A DNA stretch of 64,000 nucleotides, from contig NZ_JADFFL010000012.1 of assembly GCF_015222005.1 (NCBI RefSeq), positions 1 to 64,000 on the forward strand, in the 5' to 3' direction. The translations under genes were made by a program, and so were the position numbers. This document shows, piece after piece, positions 8,765-20,000 of the stretch. The notes beneath the pieces are model-generated. The model saw only the letters and a list, made by a program, of their open reading frames with translations, was not told where the DNA came from and searched no databases. The stretch is from Mucilaginibacter myungsuensis (lineage in GTDB: Bacteria; Bacteroidota; Bacteroidia; Sphingobacteriales; Sphingobacteriaceae). Numbering within the stretch: position 1 is the stretch's first letter; the number at the start of each line of letters is the position of its first letter.

Positions 8765-9822
8765 ACCCCTACTCCCCTTACACTGGCCGACCTTGACAGA
8801 TTGAGCAGCAGATAATACTGAGCCCCAAATACCAAACTCGCCAATACGATATGTGATGCCTGCGCGAATGGCGGCAGTGCGAAATAACTTAACGCGATGC
8901 CTGTGCCTATCTGTGCCAGTATCATTAAAAATGTAAAACTCATCAATTGCTGATGAATGGAATGCCTGTTATAACTCTTGCGGATCAGTACGTACAGCAT
9001 TACGTTCAGTACCAATACCACCAATGCCATGTCGCGGTGGTTGTTGAATATTTCGCCTGCTTTGGCCACCCAATCCTGACGGTAGTTGCCCTGCATGTGC
9101 GTTGATACCTCATCAACCTTCTCCCTTACTGATGTGCCTACACTGATCTGTATAGTACTTAACACCAATACGATCAGCGTCAGCGCATAGATCAATCCCT
9201 TTACCGGAAGCTTTGGCCTGCCAATAACCTTGGCTGCGTGATAGCTGTAAATGGATAAAGCTACGATCGCTAAGGCCAACAGCATGTGTACCGTTACTAT
9301 CCAAGCCACCAAATTAGTGGACACTACGATAGATCCCAACCATGCCTGGAACACCACCAGTATCAAGTTACCGATACTTGCTACAATGATCCAGTTGTTG
9401 CTCCGTTTGTAAGCGAACGAGTAGATCGCCGTCAACAGTAAAAATATACCTGATAGCGCGCCTACCAGTCGGTTCACGTACTCCGTCCAGGTCCTGGCAA
9501 CATTAAAGTCTTCAGGCACCAGTATCGAACGGTCCTCGCGGATACGTGTCGCTAAGTCGTTATAACCGAACAGATCAAGCGTTTTAGCAAAACGTACGTT
9601 CTTTTTCATCCGGCCTAACACATATTTCTGCTTATAATCTGCAGGTAATTGTGATGCATCGGTAGGCGGTATATACCTTCCGAAGCATTTCGGCCAATCC
9701 GGGCAGCCCATCCCCGAACCTGTAGCCCTTACTACCCCACCTGCTAAGATCACTAAGAATAGCATGATGATGGCACAAAGGTTAAAGAACTGGAATCTGC
9801 GCTTCGCCGGGGATATATTCAT
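8761..9822 (-). CDS. ctaA: Heme A synthase (COX15/CtaA family)
   Basis: A membrane protein of 353 residues with about eight helices that oxidises heme O to heme A. The N-terminal RATGSGMGCPDWPKCFG segment (residues about 32-48) is a strong family signature. Conserved histidines are seen in the helices near residues 180 (VHMLLA), 260 (NNHRD) and 328 (ASH). The long loop at residues 50-110 is typical of Bacteroidota members. It overlaps ctaB by ATGA. Confidence 0.92.
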   Translation of the reverse strand: MNISPAKRRFQFFNLCAIIMLFLVILAGGVVRATGSGMGCPDWPKCFGRYIPPTDASQLPADYKQKYVLGRMKKNVRFAKTLDLFGYNDLATRIREDRSILVPEDFNVARTWTEYVNRLVGALSGIFLLLTAIYSFAYKRSNNWIIVASIGNLILVVFQAWLGSIVVSTNLVAWIVTVHMLLALAIVALSIYSYHAAKVIGRPKLPVKGLIYALTLIVLVLSTIQISVGTSVREKVDEVSTHMQGNYRQDWVAKAGEIFNNHRDMALVVLVLNVMLYVLIRKSYNRHSIHQQLMSFTFLMILAQIGTGIALSYFALPPFAQASHIVLASLVFGAQYYLLLNLSRSASVRGVGV

Positions 9823-9835
9823 CTTTATTAAGCAA

Positions 9836-9955
9836 AAAGTTCTGAGTTTTAAGTCTTGAGTACGAAGCAGTATCTGTATCGGCAGGGCATTTTTTCAGCC
9901 ATTTACCAACCACGATCCACGACTTACCACTCAGTACTTAAGACTCAGAACTTTA
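9836..9955. repeat. Palindromic intergenic repeat, copy B (long hairpin)
   Basis: The left arm 9836-9862 and the right arm 9931-9954 are near-perfect inverted copies built from AGTTCTGAG, TTAAGT and CTTGAGTA words, with about 68 bases between. In mRNA they would form a long stem between ctaD and ctaA. It resembles copies A and C in word content and in lying between co-directional genes. Confidence 0.7.
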
Positions 9956-9961
9956 AACTAA

Positions 9962-11857
9962 TTATTTTACTTCTTCGTTCTTTCTATTAGCAGCGATCCA
10001 CTGTTTGTGTGCTTCTAAACCAATTTCGTTATCTTCAAAATCGTGCTCCTGGTTAGAGCTCATTGTCTCAGACAATGGCACGGTCTGCGGGATAAAGTCC
10101 TCTTCGGCACCAGGCTTACTGTAATCATAAGGCCAACGGTAAACAGTTGGGATCTCTCCAGGCCAGTTACCGTGTAAGTGCTCAACAGGTGCTGTCCACT
10201 CCATGGTATTCGAGTTCCATGGGTTCATCGGCGCTTTCTTACCAAAGAAGATAGAGTAGATGAAGTTGAACAGGAACGCTACTTGCGCCAATGCTGACAT
10301 GATAGCTGCCCAGGTGATGAATGTGTTAACAGACAACCAACGGCTCATCGATTCGAACTCGGTAAATGCGTAGTAACGACGTGGCACACCATCCAGACCC
10401 ATAAAGTGCATCGGGAAAAATACAAGGTATGCTCCGATGAAAGTCAGCCAGAAGTGCAGGTAACCTAAACGATCATCCATCATCTTACCGAACATACGCG
10501 GGAACCAGTGGTAAACACCGGCCAACATACCAAATATCGCCGCTGAACCCATTACCAAGTGGAAGTGGGCAACTACGAAATAAGTATCGTGCAGATTGAT
10601 ATCCAAAGCAGCATTACCCAGGAAGATACCTGTTAAACCACCAGAGATAAAGAATGATACCAGGCCGATAGCGAACAACATAGCCGGGGTGAACCGGATG
10701 TTACCGCGCCATAGTGTGGCCAGGTAGTTAAATGTTTTTACAGCCGAAGGTACCGCAATGATCAAAGTAGTGATCATGAACACACCGCCCAGGAACGGGT
10801 TCATACCCGTAACGAACATGTGGTGACCCCATACGATAAACGATAGCACGGTGATACCGATCAGAGAGTAAACCATCGCGTGGTAACCGAAGATCGGTTT
10901 ACGTGAGTTGGTAGCGATGATCTCTGAAGAGATACCTAAAGCCGGCATAATTACGATGTAAACCTCAGGGTGACCTAAGAACCAGAACAAGTGCTGGAAC
11001 AAGATAGGGCTACCACCTTCAAAAGGCATTACTTTACCGTTCAGCACGATCTCTGACAGGTAGAAGCTTGTACCGAAGCTACGGTCGAATATCAATAATA
11101 CCACACCTGCAACCAGTACCGGGAATGCTAATACACCCAGAATAGCCGTCAGGAAGAACGCCCAGATGGTCAAAGGCATTTTCCAAAGGTCCATACCTTT
11201 AGTACGCATGTTCAGGATGGTAGACACGTAGTTGATACCACCTAATAACGATGACGCGATAAAGAACACCATACTGATCAGCCACAGAGTCATACCCAGG
11301 TCCGAACCTTTCATTGCTTTTGGCAATGCTGATAGTGGCGGGTATATTGTCCAACCACCGCTGGCTGGCCCTTTCTCGATAAAGAAAGAAGCTAACATGA
11401 TCACACTGGCTAAAAAGAAGAACCAGTAAGAAAGCATGTTCATGAATGGCGAAGCCATATCACGTGCACCAACCTGCAATGGGATCAGTAAGTTACTGAA
11501 GGTACCGCTCAAACCCGCGGTAAGTACAAAGAATACCATGATGGTACCGTGGATGGTAACCAACGACAGGAAGAAACCCGGATCTAAACGACCGTTAGGT
11601 GCAAAACGACCCAATAAAGTTTCCATCAAAGGGAATGCCTTGTCAGGATATGCTAATTGGATACGGAATAAGATAGATAAGATCATGGCGATAACGGCCA
11701 TCGTAATACCTGTGATCAGGAATTGCTTGGCGATCATCTTGTGATCCTGACTGAAAATATATTTGGTCAGGAAAGTATCATGGTGATGCCCGTGGTCATC
11801 ATGGCCATGGCCGTCATGATGGTGAACTCCGTGATCTTGTACTGATATTGTTGACAT
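9962..11857 (-). CDS. ctaD: Cytochrome c oxidase subunit I (aa3-type)
   Basis: Heme-copper oxidase catalytic subunit of 631 residues with about twelve helices. The CuB and cross-linked His-Tyr motif WFLGHPEVYIVIMP, the CuB pair WGHHMF, and the heme a / a3 ligands in HDTYFVVAHFHLVMG are all intact, as expected of an A-type, proton-pumping oxidase. The N-terminus has an unusual His/Asp/Gly run (residues 8-28) before the first helix, like that in subunit IV. A C-terminal extension of about 80 residues (after 550) is typical of Bacteroidota. It sits 18 bases after ctaC. Confidence 0.95.
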   Translation of the reverse strand: MSTISVQDHGVHHHDGHGHDDHGHHHDTFLTKYIFSQDHKMIAKQFLITGITMAVIAMILSILFRIQLAYPDKAFPLMETLLGRFAPNGRLDPGFFLSLVTIHGTIMVFFVLTAGLSGTFSNLLIPLQVGARDMASPFMNMLSYWFFFLASVIMLASFFIEKGPASGGWTIYPPLSALPKAMKGSDLGMTLWLISMVFFIASSLLGGINYVSTILNMRTKGMDLWKMPLTIWAFFLTAILGVLAFPVLVAGVVLLIFDRSFGTSFYLSEIVLNGKVMPFEGGSPILFQHLFWFLGHPEVYIVIMPALGISSEIIATNSRKPIFGYHAMVYSLIGITVLSFIVWGHHMFVTGMNPFLGGVFMITTLIIAVPSAVKTFNYLATLWRGNIRFTPAMLFAIGLVSFFISGGLTGIFLGNAALDINLHDTYFVVAHFHLVMGSAAIFGMLAGVYHWFPRMFGKMMDDRLGYLHFWLTFIGAYLVFFPMHFMGLDGVPRRYYAFTEFESMSRWLSVNTFITWAAIMSALAQVAFLFNFIYSIFFGKKAPMNPWNSNTMEWTAPVEHLHGNWPGEIPTVYRWPYDYSKPGAEEDFIPQTVPLSETMSSNQEHDFEDNEIGLEAHKQWIAANRKNEEVK

Positions 11858-11875
11858 AATTGCTATATGAAAATA

Positions 11876-13060
11876 TTAATTATTTAATGCTACCTGGTTT
11901 GCTGCTCCGTCATTTGGCAAGATACCTGCCACTTTCAATTCACTTTTAAGAGCGTCGTTCAGGTAAGGCTTTTGCTGTAACAGCCAGTTGTTATACTCGG
12001 TCGGGGTTACCACTTTAACGATCTTCTTCATGTTGTAGTGACCGTCGCCGCAAATTTTAGAGCAATACAGCAAGTACTCAAATTTAGCATCGTTGGTTTT
12101 AGCTTTCATCTGAGCAGTAGTGATGGTAGGCTCAAATTTAAAGTATGTTGGCAAGCCGGGAACCGCGTTGATCTGCAAACGGAAGTGCGGCATGTAAACC
12201 GAATGGATAACGTCCTGTGCAATAATGTTCAACCTGATGGTGCGGCCTACCGGGATAACCAAGGTATCGGCACGCATATCGTCGAATGAGTTCTTGTCTT
12301 TGAAGTCGACACCTAGGTTGTTAGAACCACCTACTAATTTGTAGTGTTTTTTACCTAACTTTTGGTCTGCACCAGGGTAACGCAGCTCCCATGCAAATTG
12401 GTGACCGGTAACATCGATGTTGATGTCGCCTTTAACGTCAACCGAGTTGGTGATGGTTCTCCAGGTAAAGAAACCGAATACTACCAGTACCGTTAAAACG
12501 ATAGCCGGGATAATGGTCCAAACTTTCTCGATGGTGTTGTTGTGCGGGTAGAAATATGCGCGGCGGTCTTTTCTTCCACGATAGAAGTAAGAGAAACCGA
12601 ACAGTAAGATCTGGGTAATGATGAACACTATTACGGTGATTCCGAAAGTAATATTGAACATGTTATCGGTCTTAACACCGTGAACCGAAGCCGACTCAGG
12701 CAAGTTCATGCTGCCTTGCACAATGAACGACCAGAAAGCGCCGAACATACCGATCACCAGGAACACCGCGAAACCGATCGCCATAATATTGTTCCAGTTG
12801 GTAGCGGTCTTGCCTTGCAGTTGGTTGGTAAGGTCGTACACTTTAACTATACGGCCTACAATGGCTACACCTACGCAAACCAATAAGAACATCAGCACGT
12901 AATAACCAACACCTGTCCACATAGCGGCCTGTGCTTCCTCGCTTACTTCGGTAGTAGCAGCTGGTGCGGCCGCGGCCATCAACAACTGGTTACCGCCTAA
13001 CAGTAACGTGGCAAACAGCACCGTCAGTTTTTTAGAATTTATTAAATTTTTGAATGCCAT
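11876..13060 (-). CDS. ctaC: Cytochrome c oxidase subunit II (CuA)
   Basis: A 394-residue subunit II with an N-terminal signal, extra helices, two subunit II hairpin helices (about residues 130-220) and a C-terminal cupredoxin domain. CuA ligands are Cys333, Cys337, His341 and Met344 in CSKICGDGHYNM, with an upstream His in the IHSVYMPHFRLQ segment. The usual Glu between the cysteines is replaced by Lys-Ile. There is no CxxCH, so this is an aa3 rather than caa3 enzyme, and its electron donor should be a cytochrome c or the ACIII heme subunits encoded upstream. It is longer than mitochondrial COX2 because of the N-terminal helices. Confidence 0.93.
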   Translation of the reverse strand: MAFKNLINSKKLTVLFATLLLGGNQLLMAAAAPAATTEVSEEAQAAMWTGVGYYVLMFLLVCVGVAIVGRIVKVYDLTNQLQGKTATNWNNIMAIGFAVFLVIGMFGAFWSFIVQGSMNLPESASVHGVKTDNMFNITFGITVIVFIITQILLFGFSYFYRGRKDRRAYFYPHNNTIEKVWTIIPAIVLTVLVVFGFFTWRTITNSVDVKGDINIDVTGHQFAWELRYPGADQKLGKKHYKLVGGSNNLGVDFKDKNSFDDMRADTLVIPVGRTIRLNIIAQDVIHSVYMPHFRLQINAVPGLPTYFKFEPTITTAQMKAKTNDAKFEYLLYCSKICGDGHYNMKKIVKVVTPTEYNNWLLQQKPYLNDALKSELKVAGILPNDGAANQVALNN

Positions 13061-13107
13061 TATTGTATTCGTTTGGTATTCTTTTTAGTATATACTGTTT
13101 ACAAATA

Positions 13108-14397
13108 TTAAATGTGGTGGTGCAAGCTCTCTTGCAAGAACGGGTGGTTCTTAGCGATCAGCGACTTGAACTTGGTCAGCGAGGTCAGCATGGTGAAAGT
13201 GAACAGACCTGCAAACCCTGCAAATGTACCAATTTCAATCCAAGTGATCTGGGTGTACCAGTGTGCTTCGTGATGCTCAGCACCGTGTCCGCCGTGTAAT
13301 GCGCCCGGCATGATCATCATGTAATAATCTAACCAGTGACCAACGATCAGGATAATAGCAACGGTTTGCAGGATACCGGTGAAACGTTTACTGTCGCGCA
13401 TCATTAATACTAACAATGGTGCAACAAAGTTAAGTACGATATTGATCCAGAACCATGGTTTGTATTCAGGCTCCCAACGTTTGTAGAAATAAACGGTCTC
13501 CTCTGGTAAGTTGGCGTAGTAGATCAGCAAGAACTGAGCGAACCATACGTAAGTCCAGAAGATAGAGAAAGCGAACATAAAGATACCTAAGTTGTGCAGG
13601 TGATCCTCGGTGATCCATGATAAGTAACCGGCTTTACGCAGTTGGATGATGGTCAAGGTCATTACTGCCAAACCGCTCACCCACATGGCAGCGAAGTTAT
13701 ACCAACCGAACATGGTAGAGAACCAGTGTGCCTCGATAGACATGATCACGTCGAAAGCGAAGATCGGAGTTGTAAAACCGAAGATCACTAAGAAGATACA
13801 TGACATTTTAAAGCTTTTCTCGTAGTTGCTCATACCACCAATCTCGTCCTCGTTAGTTGAGTATTTGATCAGCAGGTTACCGAACCATGCGTAGCATCCT
13901 AAAAATAACACTAAACGGATCAGGAAGAAAGGAACGTTCAGGAACGATGATTTACCTGCGATCAGGTGATCATAATTTTCGTTACCTACTTCGGCCACAC
14001 CTTTTATAGCCCATAACTTGTACAGGTATGGCACGGTAGCCGCGTGGCCTTCTTCGTTAACACCCTCGTGAGTGATGAACAGACCTGCACCAACGATAGC
14101 GATCAACACTACAGCCGCTATAGGCAATGTTTTGGCAAAGGCCTGCGGTATACGTAATACCGATGCAGACCAACCTGCCTGTGCTACATACTGCACCGCG
14201 CAAAAGAATACGCCTGCCATACAAACACAGGTAAAATAATAGCCCATTAATAATAGGTTAGCAAATGTACGCTCGGCCTGGCCCGTTAAAAAGCCGCCAA
14301 GTATCACCACTAAACCCACAACAATACCGATCAGGCTCCAGGTTTTGGCCTTGCCTACAAATTCGTATTGTCCTTCAAAACTTGTATGAGTCTTCAT
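13108..14397 (-). CDS. actF: Alternative complex III subunit ActF
   Basis: A polytopic protein of 429 residues with about ten helices, NrfD-related in fold and found as the last ACIII gene. Recognisable family segments are PIFAFDVIMSIEAHWFSTMFG and WTYVWFAQFLLIYYANLPEE. It forms part of the membrane quinol-oxidising core with ActC. It is followed 47 bases later by ctaC, an arrangement that matches the ACIII-aa3 supercomplex described in Flavobacterium. Confidence 0.92.
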   Translation of the reverse strand: MKTHTSFEGQYEFVGKAKTWSLIGIVVGLVVILGGFLTGQAERTFANLLLMGYYFTCVCMAGVFFCAVQYVAQAGWSASVLRIPQAFAKTLPIAAVVLIAIVGAGLFITHEGVNEEGHAATVPYLYKLWAIKGVAEVGNENYDHLIAGKSSFLNVPFFLIRLVLFLGCYAWFGNLLIKYSTNEDEIGGMSNYEKSFKMSCIFLVIFGFTTPIFAFDVIMSIEAHWFSTMFGWYNFAAMWVSGLAVMTLTIIQLRKAGYLSWITEDHLHNLGIFMFAFSIFWTYVWFAQFLLIYYANLPEETVYFYKRWEPEYKPWFWINIVLNFVAPLLVLMMRDSKRFTGILQTVAIILIVGHWLDYYMMIMPGALHGGHGAEHHEAHWYTQITWIEIGTFAGFAGLFTFTMLTSLTKFKSLIAKNHPFLQESLHHHI

Positions 14398-14410
14398 TCA
14401 GTTCTAATTC

Positions 14411-14989
14411 TTATAAAGTTTGTAAATGGTGAACGTACATAATTACTTTCCAACGCTCCTCCGGCGAGAGTTGCGACGCGTACGAACCCATCGAGTTCAA
14501 CCCGTAAGTGATGGTGTGATAGATCTGACCATCGTTAAGGTCTTTCATTGAGCCGCCGGTACGAGACGAGTTGCCTTTTGAGTATGACGGCGGAGCGCCA
14601 TAACCATGCTGAACAACTAAGCCATCACCCTGGCCTGTCTCTCCGTGGCACGGAGAGCAGAAGTGCATGTATAGCACCTTACCTTCTTCAAAGTTCTCTT
14701 TGCTTTGCGGCAATATAGACTTTACTTCGGCAGCTGCCAGATCGTAGCCATCTCTGTTCTTAGCGTAATCAAATCTTGCAAAACCTACCGGGGTAGTACC
14801 GTCCGGTGGTAACTGAGCGGTCTTGCCGTCAGCAAATACTTTATTTTCCTGGTCAGCATCAGGAGCCAAGTGTCTGTACATATTGGGGGCATATTCCCAG
14901 CCCGTGCTTCTCTTGTTGTCGCAAGATGATATCATCACCGTTGCGGCCACAACCATAACCGAGGCACCCAATATTCTAAATTTATTCAT
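14411..14989 (-). CDS. actE: Alternative complex III subunit ActE, monoheme cytochrome c lipoprotein
   Basis: About 192 residues. A signal peptide ends in ISSC, a lipobox, so it is membrane-anchored on the periplasmic side. The single heme site is CSPCH with a distal Met (GLNSMGSY) near residue 165, a class I cytochrome c. It is the likely exit point of electrons from ACIII toward the oxidase. I start at the ATG at 14989; another in-frame ATG at 14998 would add three residues. Either overlaps the end of actD. Confidence 0.9.
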   Translation of the reverse strand: MNKFRILGASVMVVAATVMISSCDNKRSTGWEYAPNMYRHLAPDADQENKVFADGKTAQLPPDGTTPVGFARFDYAKNRDGYDLAAAEVKSILPQSKENFEEGKVLYMHFCSPCHGETGQGDGLVVQHGYGAPPSYSKGNSSRTGGSMKDLNDGQIYHTITYGLNSMGSYASQLSPEERWKVIMYVHHLQTL

Positions 14990-15518
14990 AGCTAACATAT
15001 TTTCTGTCGTTATGCTTAATTTCTACTGCGCCCGCTTCTTTCAGTAACGATGTGATATCGTCATGCGGGACATTACCTTTTGCATCTATCGCGATCACGA
15101 ACATGTCGTCGGTCGCTCTCAGGTCCATTACCCTTGGGGTACGGCCCGGGAACAGGTGCGTGGCATACAAAAAGGTAGCCACCATACCAAATGCTGTGAA
15201 CAATACGGTCCACTCGAAAGTGATCGGGATAAAATCCGGAACAGCAAAGTAGTTCTTACCACCAATGTTGATCGGCCAATCGTGCACCATGGTATAATAA
15301 ATGATGCTGAAGATGGTACTGCCACCCAAACAACCGAACATAAAGGCTGCGTAACCTAAACGCGAAGGTTTAACACCAAGCTTAGCCTCTATACCGTGTA
15401 TAGGCATCGGGGTATATACATCATAGATAGGCACACTGTTCTTTTGCAGTTTATCTATCCCGTGCATCATATCATCGGGATCATCAAAAAGGCCTAATAT
15501 AAATTTAGTACTGCTCAT
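14982..15518 (-). CDS. actD: Alternative complex III subunit ActD (DUF3341)
   Basis: A 178-residue DUF3341 protein with a soluble N-terminal domain (GLFDDPDDMMHGIDKLQ), two helices in the middle (about residues 58-75 and 100-120) and a soluble C-terminal part (FVIAIDA). This is the standard ActD build. The start is five bases past the actC stop and its end overlaps actE. Confidence 0.92.
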   Translation of the reverse strand: MSSTKFILGLFDDPDDMMHGIDKLQKNSVPIYDVYTPMPIHGIEAKLGVKPSRLGYAAFMFGCLGGSTIFSIIYYTMVHDWPINIGGKNYFAVPDFIPITFEWTVLFTAFGMVATFLYATHLFPGRTPRVMDLRATDDMFVIAIDAKGNVPHDDITSLLKEAGAVEIKHNDRKYVSYE

Positions 15519-15523
15519 CTCTC

Positions 15524-16999
15524 TTAAATAGATTTATCGTATGCCGACAGGTCAACGCTATCGAATTTGGTTAACGACTCTTTGTAGAACGCAACGTGGC
15601 TTGGGTCTAAGTGACCTTCCTCGATCAGTTTCTTCTTAGCCTGCTCGCTCGATCCTTTCAGCAACAGTTTCACCTCGGCCATAGCCACTGAAGGTAATAC
15701 CCTGATGAATAACAGGAACAAGGTAAAGAACACACCGATAGATCCTACGAAGATGGCAACATCCACCCAGGTCGGGTAGAACATAGCCCAGCTTGATGGG
15801 ATATAATCGCGGTGCAGAGAGGTTACGATGATCACAAAACGCTCGAACCACATACCGATGTTCACTACGATAGACAACACCCAAGAGAAAGCGATATTCT
15901 GTCTCCAGCTGGTCTTCCAAAGTAATTGCGGGCTGATCACGTTACAGGTCATCATGCTCCAGTATGCCCACCAGTATGGACCGGTAGCACGGTTGATGAA
16001 CGCGTATTGCTCATATTCAACACCCGAATACCAGGCGATAAAGAACTCGGTGATGTAAGCCACACCTACGATCGAACCTGTTAAGATGATGATCTTGTTC
16101 ATTGATTCGATGTGGAACATGGTGATGTAGTTCTCTAAGGCTAACACCTTACGGGCAACTAACAACAGGGTTTGTACCATTGCGAATCCAGAGAAGATCG
16201 CACCCGCAACGAAGTATGGAGGGAAGATGGTAGTGTGCCATCCCGGCTCTAACGATGTTGCAAAGTCCATTGATACAATCGTGTGTACCGAAAGTACCAG
16301 TGGTGTAGATATACCTGCAAGGATCAACGATACGGTCTCGAAACGTTGCCAGGTCTTTACAGAACCGGTCCAGCCGAAAGAGCATACCGAGTAAATTTTT
16401 TGTTTTAAACCTGTAGCACGGTCGCGGATGGTAGCGATATCAGGTAACAGACCTGTGTACCAGAATACTAACGATACCGAGAAGTAAGTCGAGATCGCGA
16501 ATACGTCCCAGATCAGTGGTGAGTTAAAGTTAACCCAAAGTGATCCGTACTGGTTTGGTAATGGTAAACAGAAGTGAGCTAACCAAGGGCGGCCCATGTG
16601 CGCTACGATGTATGTAGCGGCGCAGACTACCGCGAAGATGGTCATCGCCTCGGCCGAACGGTTAATGGAGTTACGCCAATTTTGACGGAACAATAACAAC
16701 ACCGCCGAGATAAGCGTACCGGCGTGACCGATACCTACCCACCATACGAAACCGGTGATATCCCATGCCCAGCCTACGGTCTTGTTCAAGCCCCACTCAC
16801 CTAAACCGTACCAAAAGGTCCAGCCGGCAGCGAATACCCAAAGCGAAGCGCCAAGCACCGATACAATGAAGCCGATCCACCACGCTTTGGTGGGCTTATT
16901 TTCTACAGGGCGCAATACGTCGTCAGTTATCTGGGCATAGGTGATGTCCTTGCCCGTAATTAACGGTTCCCTGATTATTGATTCATGATGAGAAGCCAT
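15524..16999 (-). CDS. actC: Alternative complex III subunit ActC (NrfD-like quinol-binding)
   Basis: An NrfD/PsrC-family membrane protein of 491 residues with about ten helices. Segments WWVGIGHAGTLISAVL (near residue 90), MGRPWLAHFCLPLPN, HTIVSMDFATSLEPGWHTT and FERFVIIVTSLHRDYIPSSW are the well-known ActC signatures. The helices carry the quinol site and a putative proton path. It is followed directly by actD. Confidence 0.95.
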   Translation of the reverse strand: MASHHESIIREPLITGKDITYAQITDDVLRPVENKPTKAWWIGFIVSVLGASLWVFAAGWTFWYGLGEWGLNKTVGWAWDITGFVWWVGIGHAGTLISAVLLLFRQNWRNSINRSAEAMTIFAVVCAATYIVAHMGRPWLAHFCLPLPNQYGSLWVNFNSPLIWDVFAISTYFSVSLVFWYTGLLPDIATIRDRATGLKQKIYSVCSFGWTGSVKTWQRFETVSLILAGISTPLVLSVHTIVSMDFATSLEPGWHTTIFPPYFVAGAIFSGFAMVQTLLLVARKVLALENYITMFHIESMNKIIILTGSIVGVAYITEFFIAWYSGVEYEQYAFINRATGPYWWAYWSMMTCNVISPQLLWKTSWRQNIAFSWVLSIVVNIGMWFERFVIIVTSLHRDYIPSSWAMFYPTWVDVAIFVGSIGVFFTLFLLFIRVLPSVAMAEVKLLLKGSSEQAKKKLIEEGHLDPSHVAFYKESLTKFDSVDLSAYDKSI

Positions 17000-17025
17000 A
17001 TATTGATATCTCTGATATTATAAAA

Positions 17026-20000
17026 TTAAGCGCTTAGTTCCTTTTCGTTAATGTTCCTGATCTTGCTTTGGTAACCGATACCAGGTTGGATGTTCAATTC
17101 TTCCAACACGTAGTAGGTACGCTCGCTTGCCAATGCTTTAGACACTGCCGAGTTAGGATCATTTTTGTTACCGAATACGATAGCGTTAGCTGTACAAGTT
17201 TGCTCGCAAGCCATTTTGATCTCGCCATCTCTCAACGGGCGTTTCTCCATCTTAGCTTTCAACTTGCCCGACTGGATACGTTGGATACACATAGAGCATT
17301 TTTCCATCACACCACGGAAACGGGTGGTAACGTCAGGGTTCAATACTAATTGCGTATAATCGTTCTGCAGGTAGTTCTCAAAGCGAGAGTCGTTCCAGTA
17401 GTTGAACCAATTAAAGCGACGTACTTTGAAGGGACAGTTGTTAGCGCAATAACGGGTACCCACGCAACGGTTGTAAGCCATGTGGTTCAAACCTTCGCTC
17501 GAGTGGATGGTAGCTAATACCGGGCATACGGTCTCGCACGGGGCATGATCGCAATGCTGGCAAAGCATTGGCTGGTGAACAACCGATACGTTGTCCATAT
17601 CGTGGCCTTCTTCAAAGGCTTTGTTGATCTCTTTCTCTTTGGTCAGGGCACCGTTGCCACCTTCATGACCGTGCTCTGCATTTGCGGTAGCATCTTTATC
17701 GTTAAAGCTGTAGTAGCGGTCGATACGGATCCAGTGCATCTCGCGACGGCGACGAACCTCTGCTTTACCAACAACAGGGATATTATTCTCGGCAGTACAA
17801 GCAACCACACAAGCACCGCAACCGGTACAAGCGTTAAGGTCGATCGCCATTACCCAATTGTAAACCGGGCGTTCGTGCTCGTCCCAAAGAGACTCTGCGT
17901 TGTAGTCTTTTTTGTGTTCGCCTTCGCTTACACCTGCACCAGCATTCTTTTTGTATTCGACAAAAGTAGCCTCGCGGATAACGCTACGGCCTTCATAGCT
18001 ATGGTGGGTTTGTGTTTGGGCTAATGGGTCTTTCTCGCCGTTAGCTTTAACAGATGCTACGCTTACAGCTTGGAATGTACCGTTAGCATAATTGTAGAAC
18101 GGATATGCGTTAGCTCCTACCCCATCACCTACTTTACCGCTCTTGGTACGGCCATAACCTAAGGCTAAGGAAACAGTACCCTGAGCCTGACCAGGCTGGA
18201 ATAATACAGGAACAGCAATGGTATATCCGTTGGCGGTGATCTCTACCACGTCGCCTTCTTCTACTTTTAAGGTCTCTTTACCGAACTTTTCAGCTACGGC
18301 AGCGTAGTTAGCCCAGGTAACTTTAGATACCGGATCCGGCATCTCCTGCAACCAAGGGTTGTTAGCGCGTTTACCATCGCCGATGCCGTTGTTTTGGTAA
18401 AGCACCAACTCCACCTGATCTGCGCCTGCTTTAATTTTAGCAGATTGGCTAACGATAGTTTGAGCAACCGAAGCAAGATCTTTAGCGAAGGTGTAAACAC
18501 CCGGCGCTTTAGGGGCAACTTTAACAAAACCGCTTTGCAGCAATGTCTCCCAAGCTTTTTTACCGCTCACACCCACTTTAGGGAAGATGGTATTGGCCCA
18601 GGTATTTTGTACGTAAGTGTAATAGTCAGCAACTGCGTTAGCGCTCCACTTCATCAAGCTGGTCTCGGCCTGGCGGGTGTTGTAAACCGGGTTGATGGCC
18701 GGCTGGATGATCGAGTAGTAACCTTCAACAACTTCAGCATCACCCCACGACTCTAAGAAGTGGTGGTTTGGCGCAACTGCTGTAGATAAAGAAGCGGTCT
18801 CGTCCAACTGATCAGCAAAAGAAACTTTCAGTTTTACTTTAGCTAACGCGTCGGTAAATTCTTTTTGTTTGTAGTAATCGTAAGCAGGGTTAGCGTTCAG
18901 GAAGAACAATGCATCAACCTCGCCTGCGTTTATCTCGCGGATAAGATCGGCAAATTCCTGATCGTTACCTGCAAATTTCTTGTTAGGGTTATCCAGATCG
19001 ATAGTAGTGCCGTAGCTTCCTAATACCGAGTTGATGGCGTTAACCAATATTTGGGTAGCGATATCGTTGCTTCCGCAAACCACCAGGGCTTTACCTTGGG
19101 CAGCTTTTAATTCGCCGGCAACTAATTTTATCGCGTTAGCAACACGTTTGTCCTCTACCTCTTTAGTACCAGGCAAAGCAGTACCGGTCAGCTCTTTGTA
19201 TAAGCTTAACAAAGCAGCGCCCTCATCAGATGCTTTTGTGGCGATACGGGTATCGGCGTTGGTACCGGTCAGGCTCATGCCGCTTTCGAATTGGATGTGG
19301 CGTGACATCCTTTTTTCTTCAAGCGATTTTGCGTTACGGTTAGATACGTATTGTAAAGTATGCTCTTCACCTGATATCCAGCTGCCTAAGAAATCGGCAC
19401 CGAAGCTAACAATGATGTCAGCTTTATCAAATTTATAGCTTGGTACAACGGCTTTACCAAAGCTGTTCTCGTTAGCTTTGATGATACCGGTGTATGATAT
19501 AGAATCGTAATTAACTAACTTAGCAGTAGGATAAGCAACGATAAAGTCATTAATAACACCCAGGGTAGACGGGCTATAAACCGTAGATGCTACGATGCGG
19601 ATCTTTTTACCACCTGCCTTAATAGCATTCAGTTGGTTGGTAACGTAAGTATCCAAAGCATCCCAGCTGGCTTCTGATAATGAACCATCACCACCAAGCA
19701 TCGGCTGCTGTAAACGACCTGAGTTGTACAGATCCAATACTGCCGCCTGGCCTTGCGCGCTGATACCACCTTTGGTCAACACATCGTTAGGGTTACCTTC
19801 GATCTTGATCGGGCGGCCTTCGCGGGTCTTCACTAAAATAGGCTGACCTTCAAAGCTTGATACGTAAAAGTTAGCGATACCCGGGGTAACCTCTTCTGGC
19901 TTGATCAGGTACGGGATAGATTTGTGCACAGGCACCGGCGTACAAGCGGCCAGCGTAACTGCACCCACACCAAAACCAAGCGCCTTTAAGAAATCACGAC

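Noticed and set aside
11232..11744. Plus-strand ORFs over the ctaD gene
   Set aside because: Shadow frames opposite a perfectly conserved oxidase subunit I.
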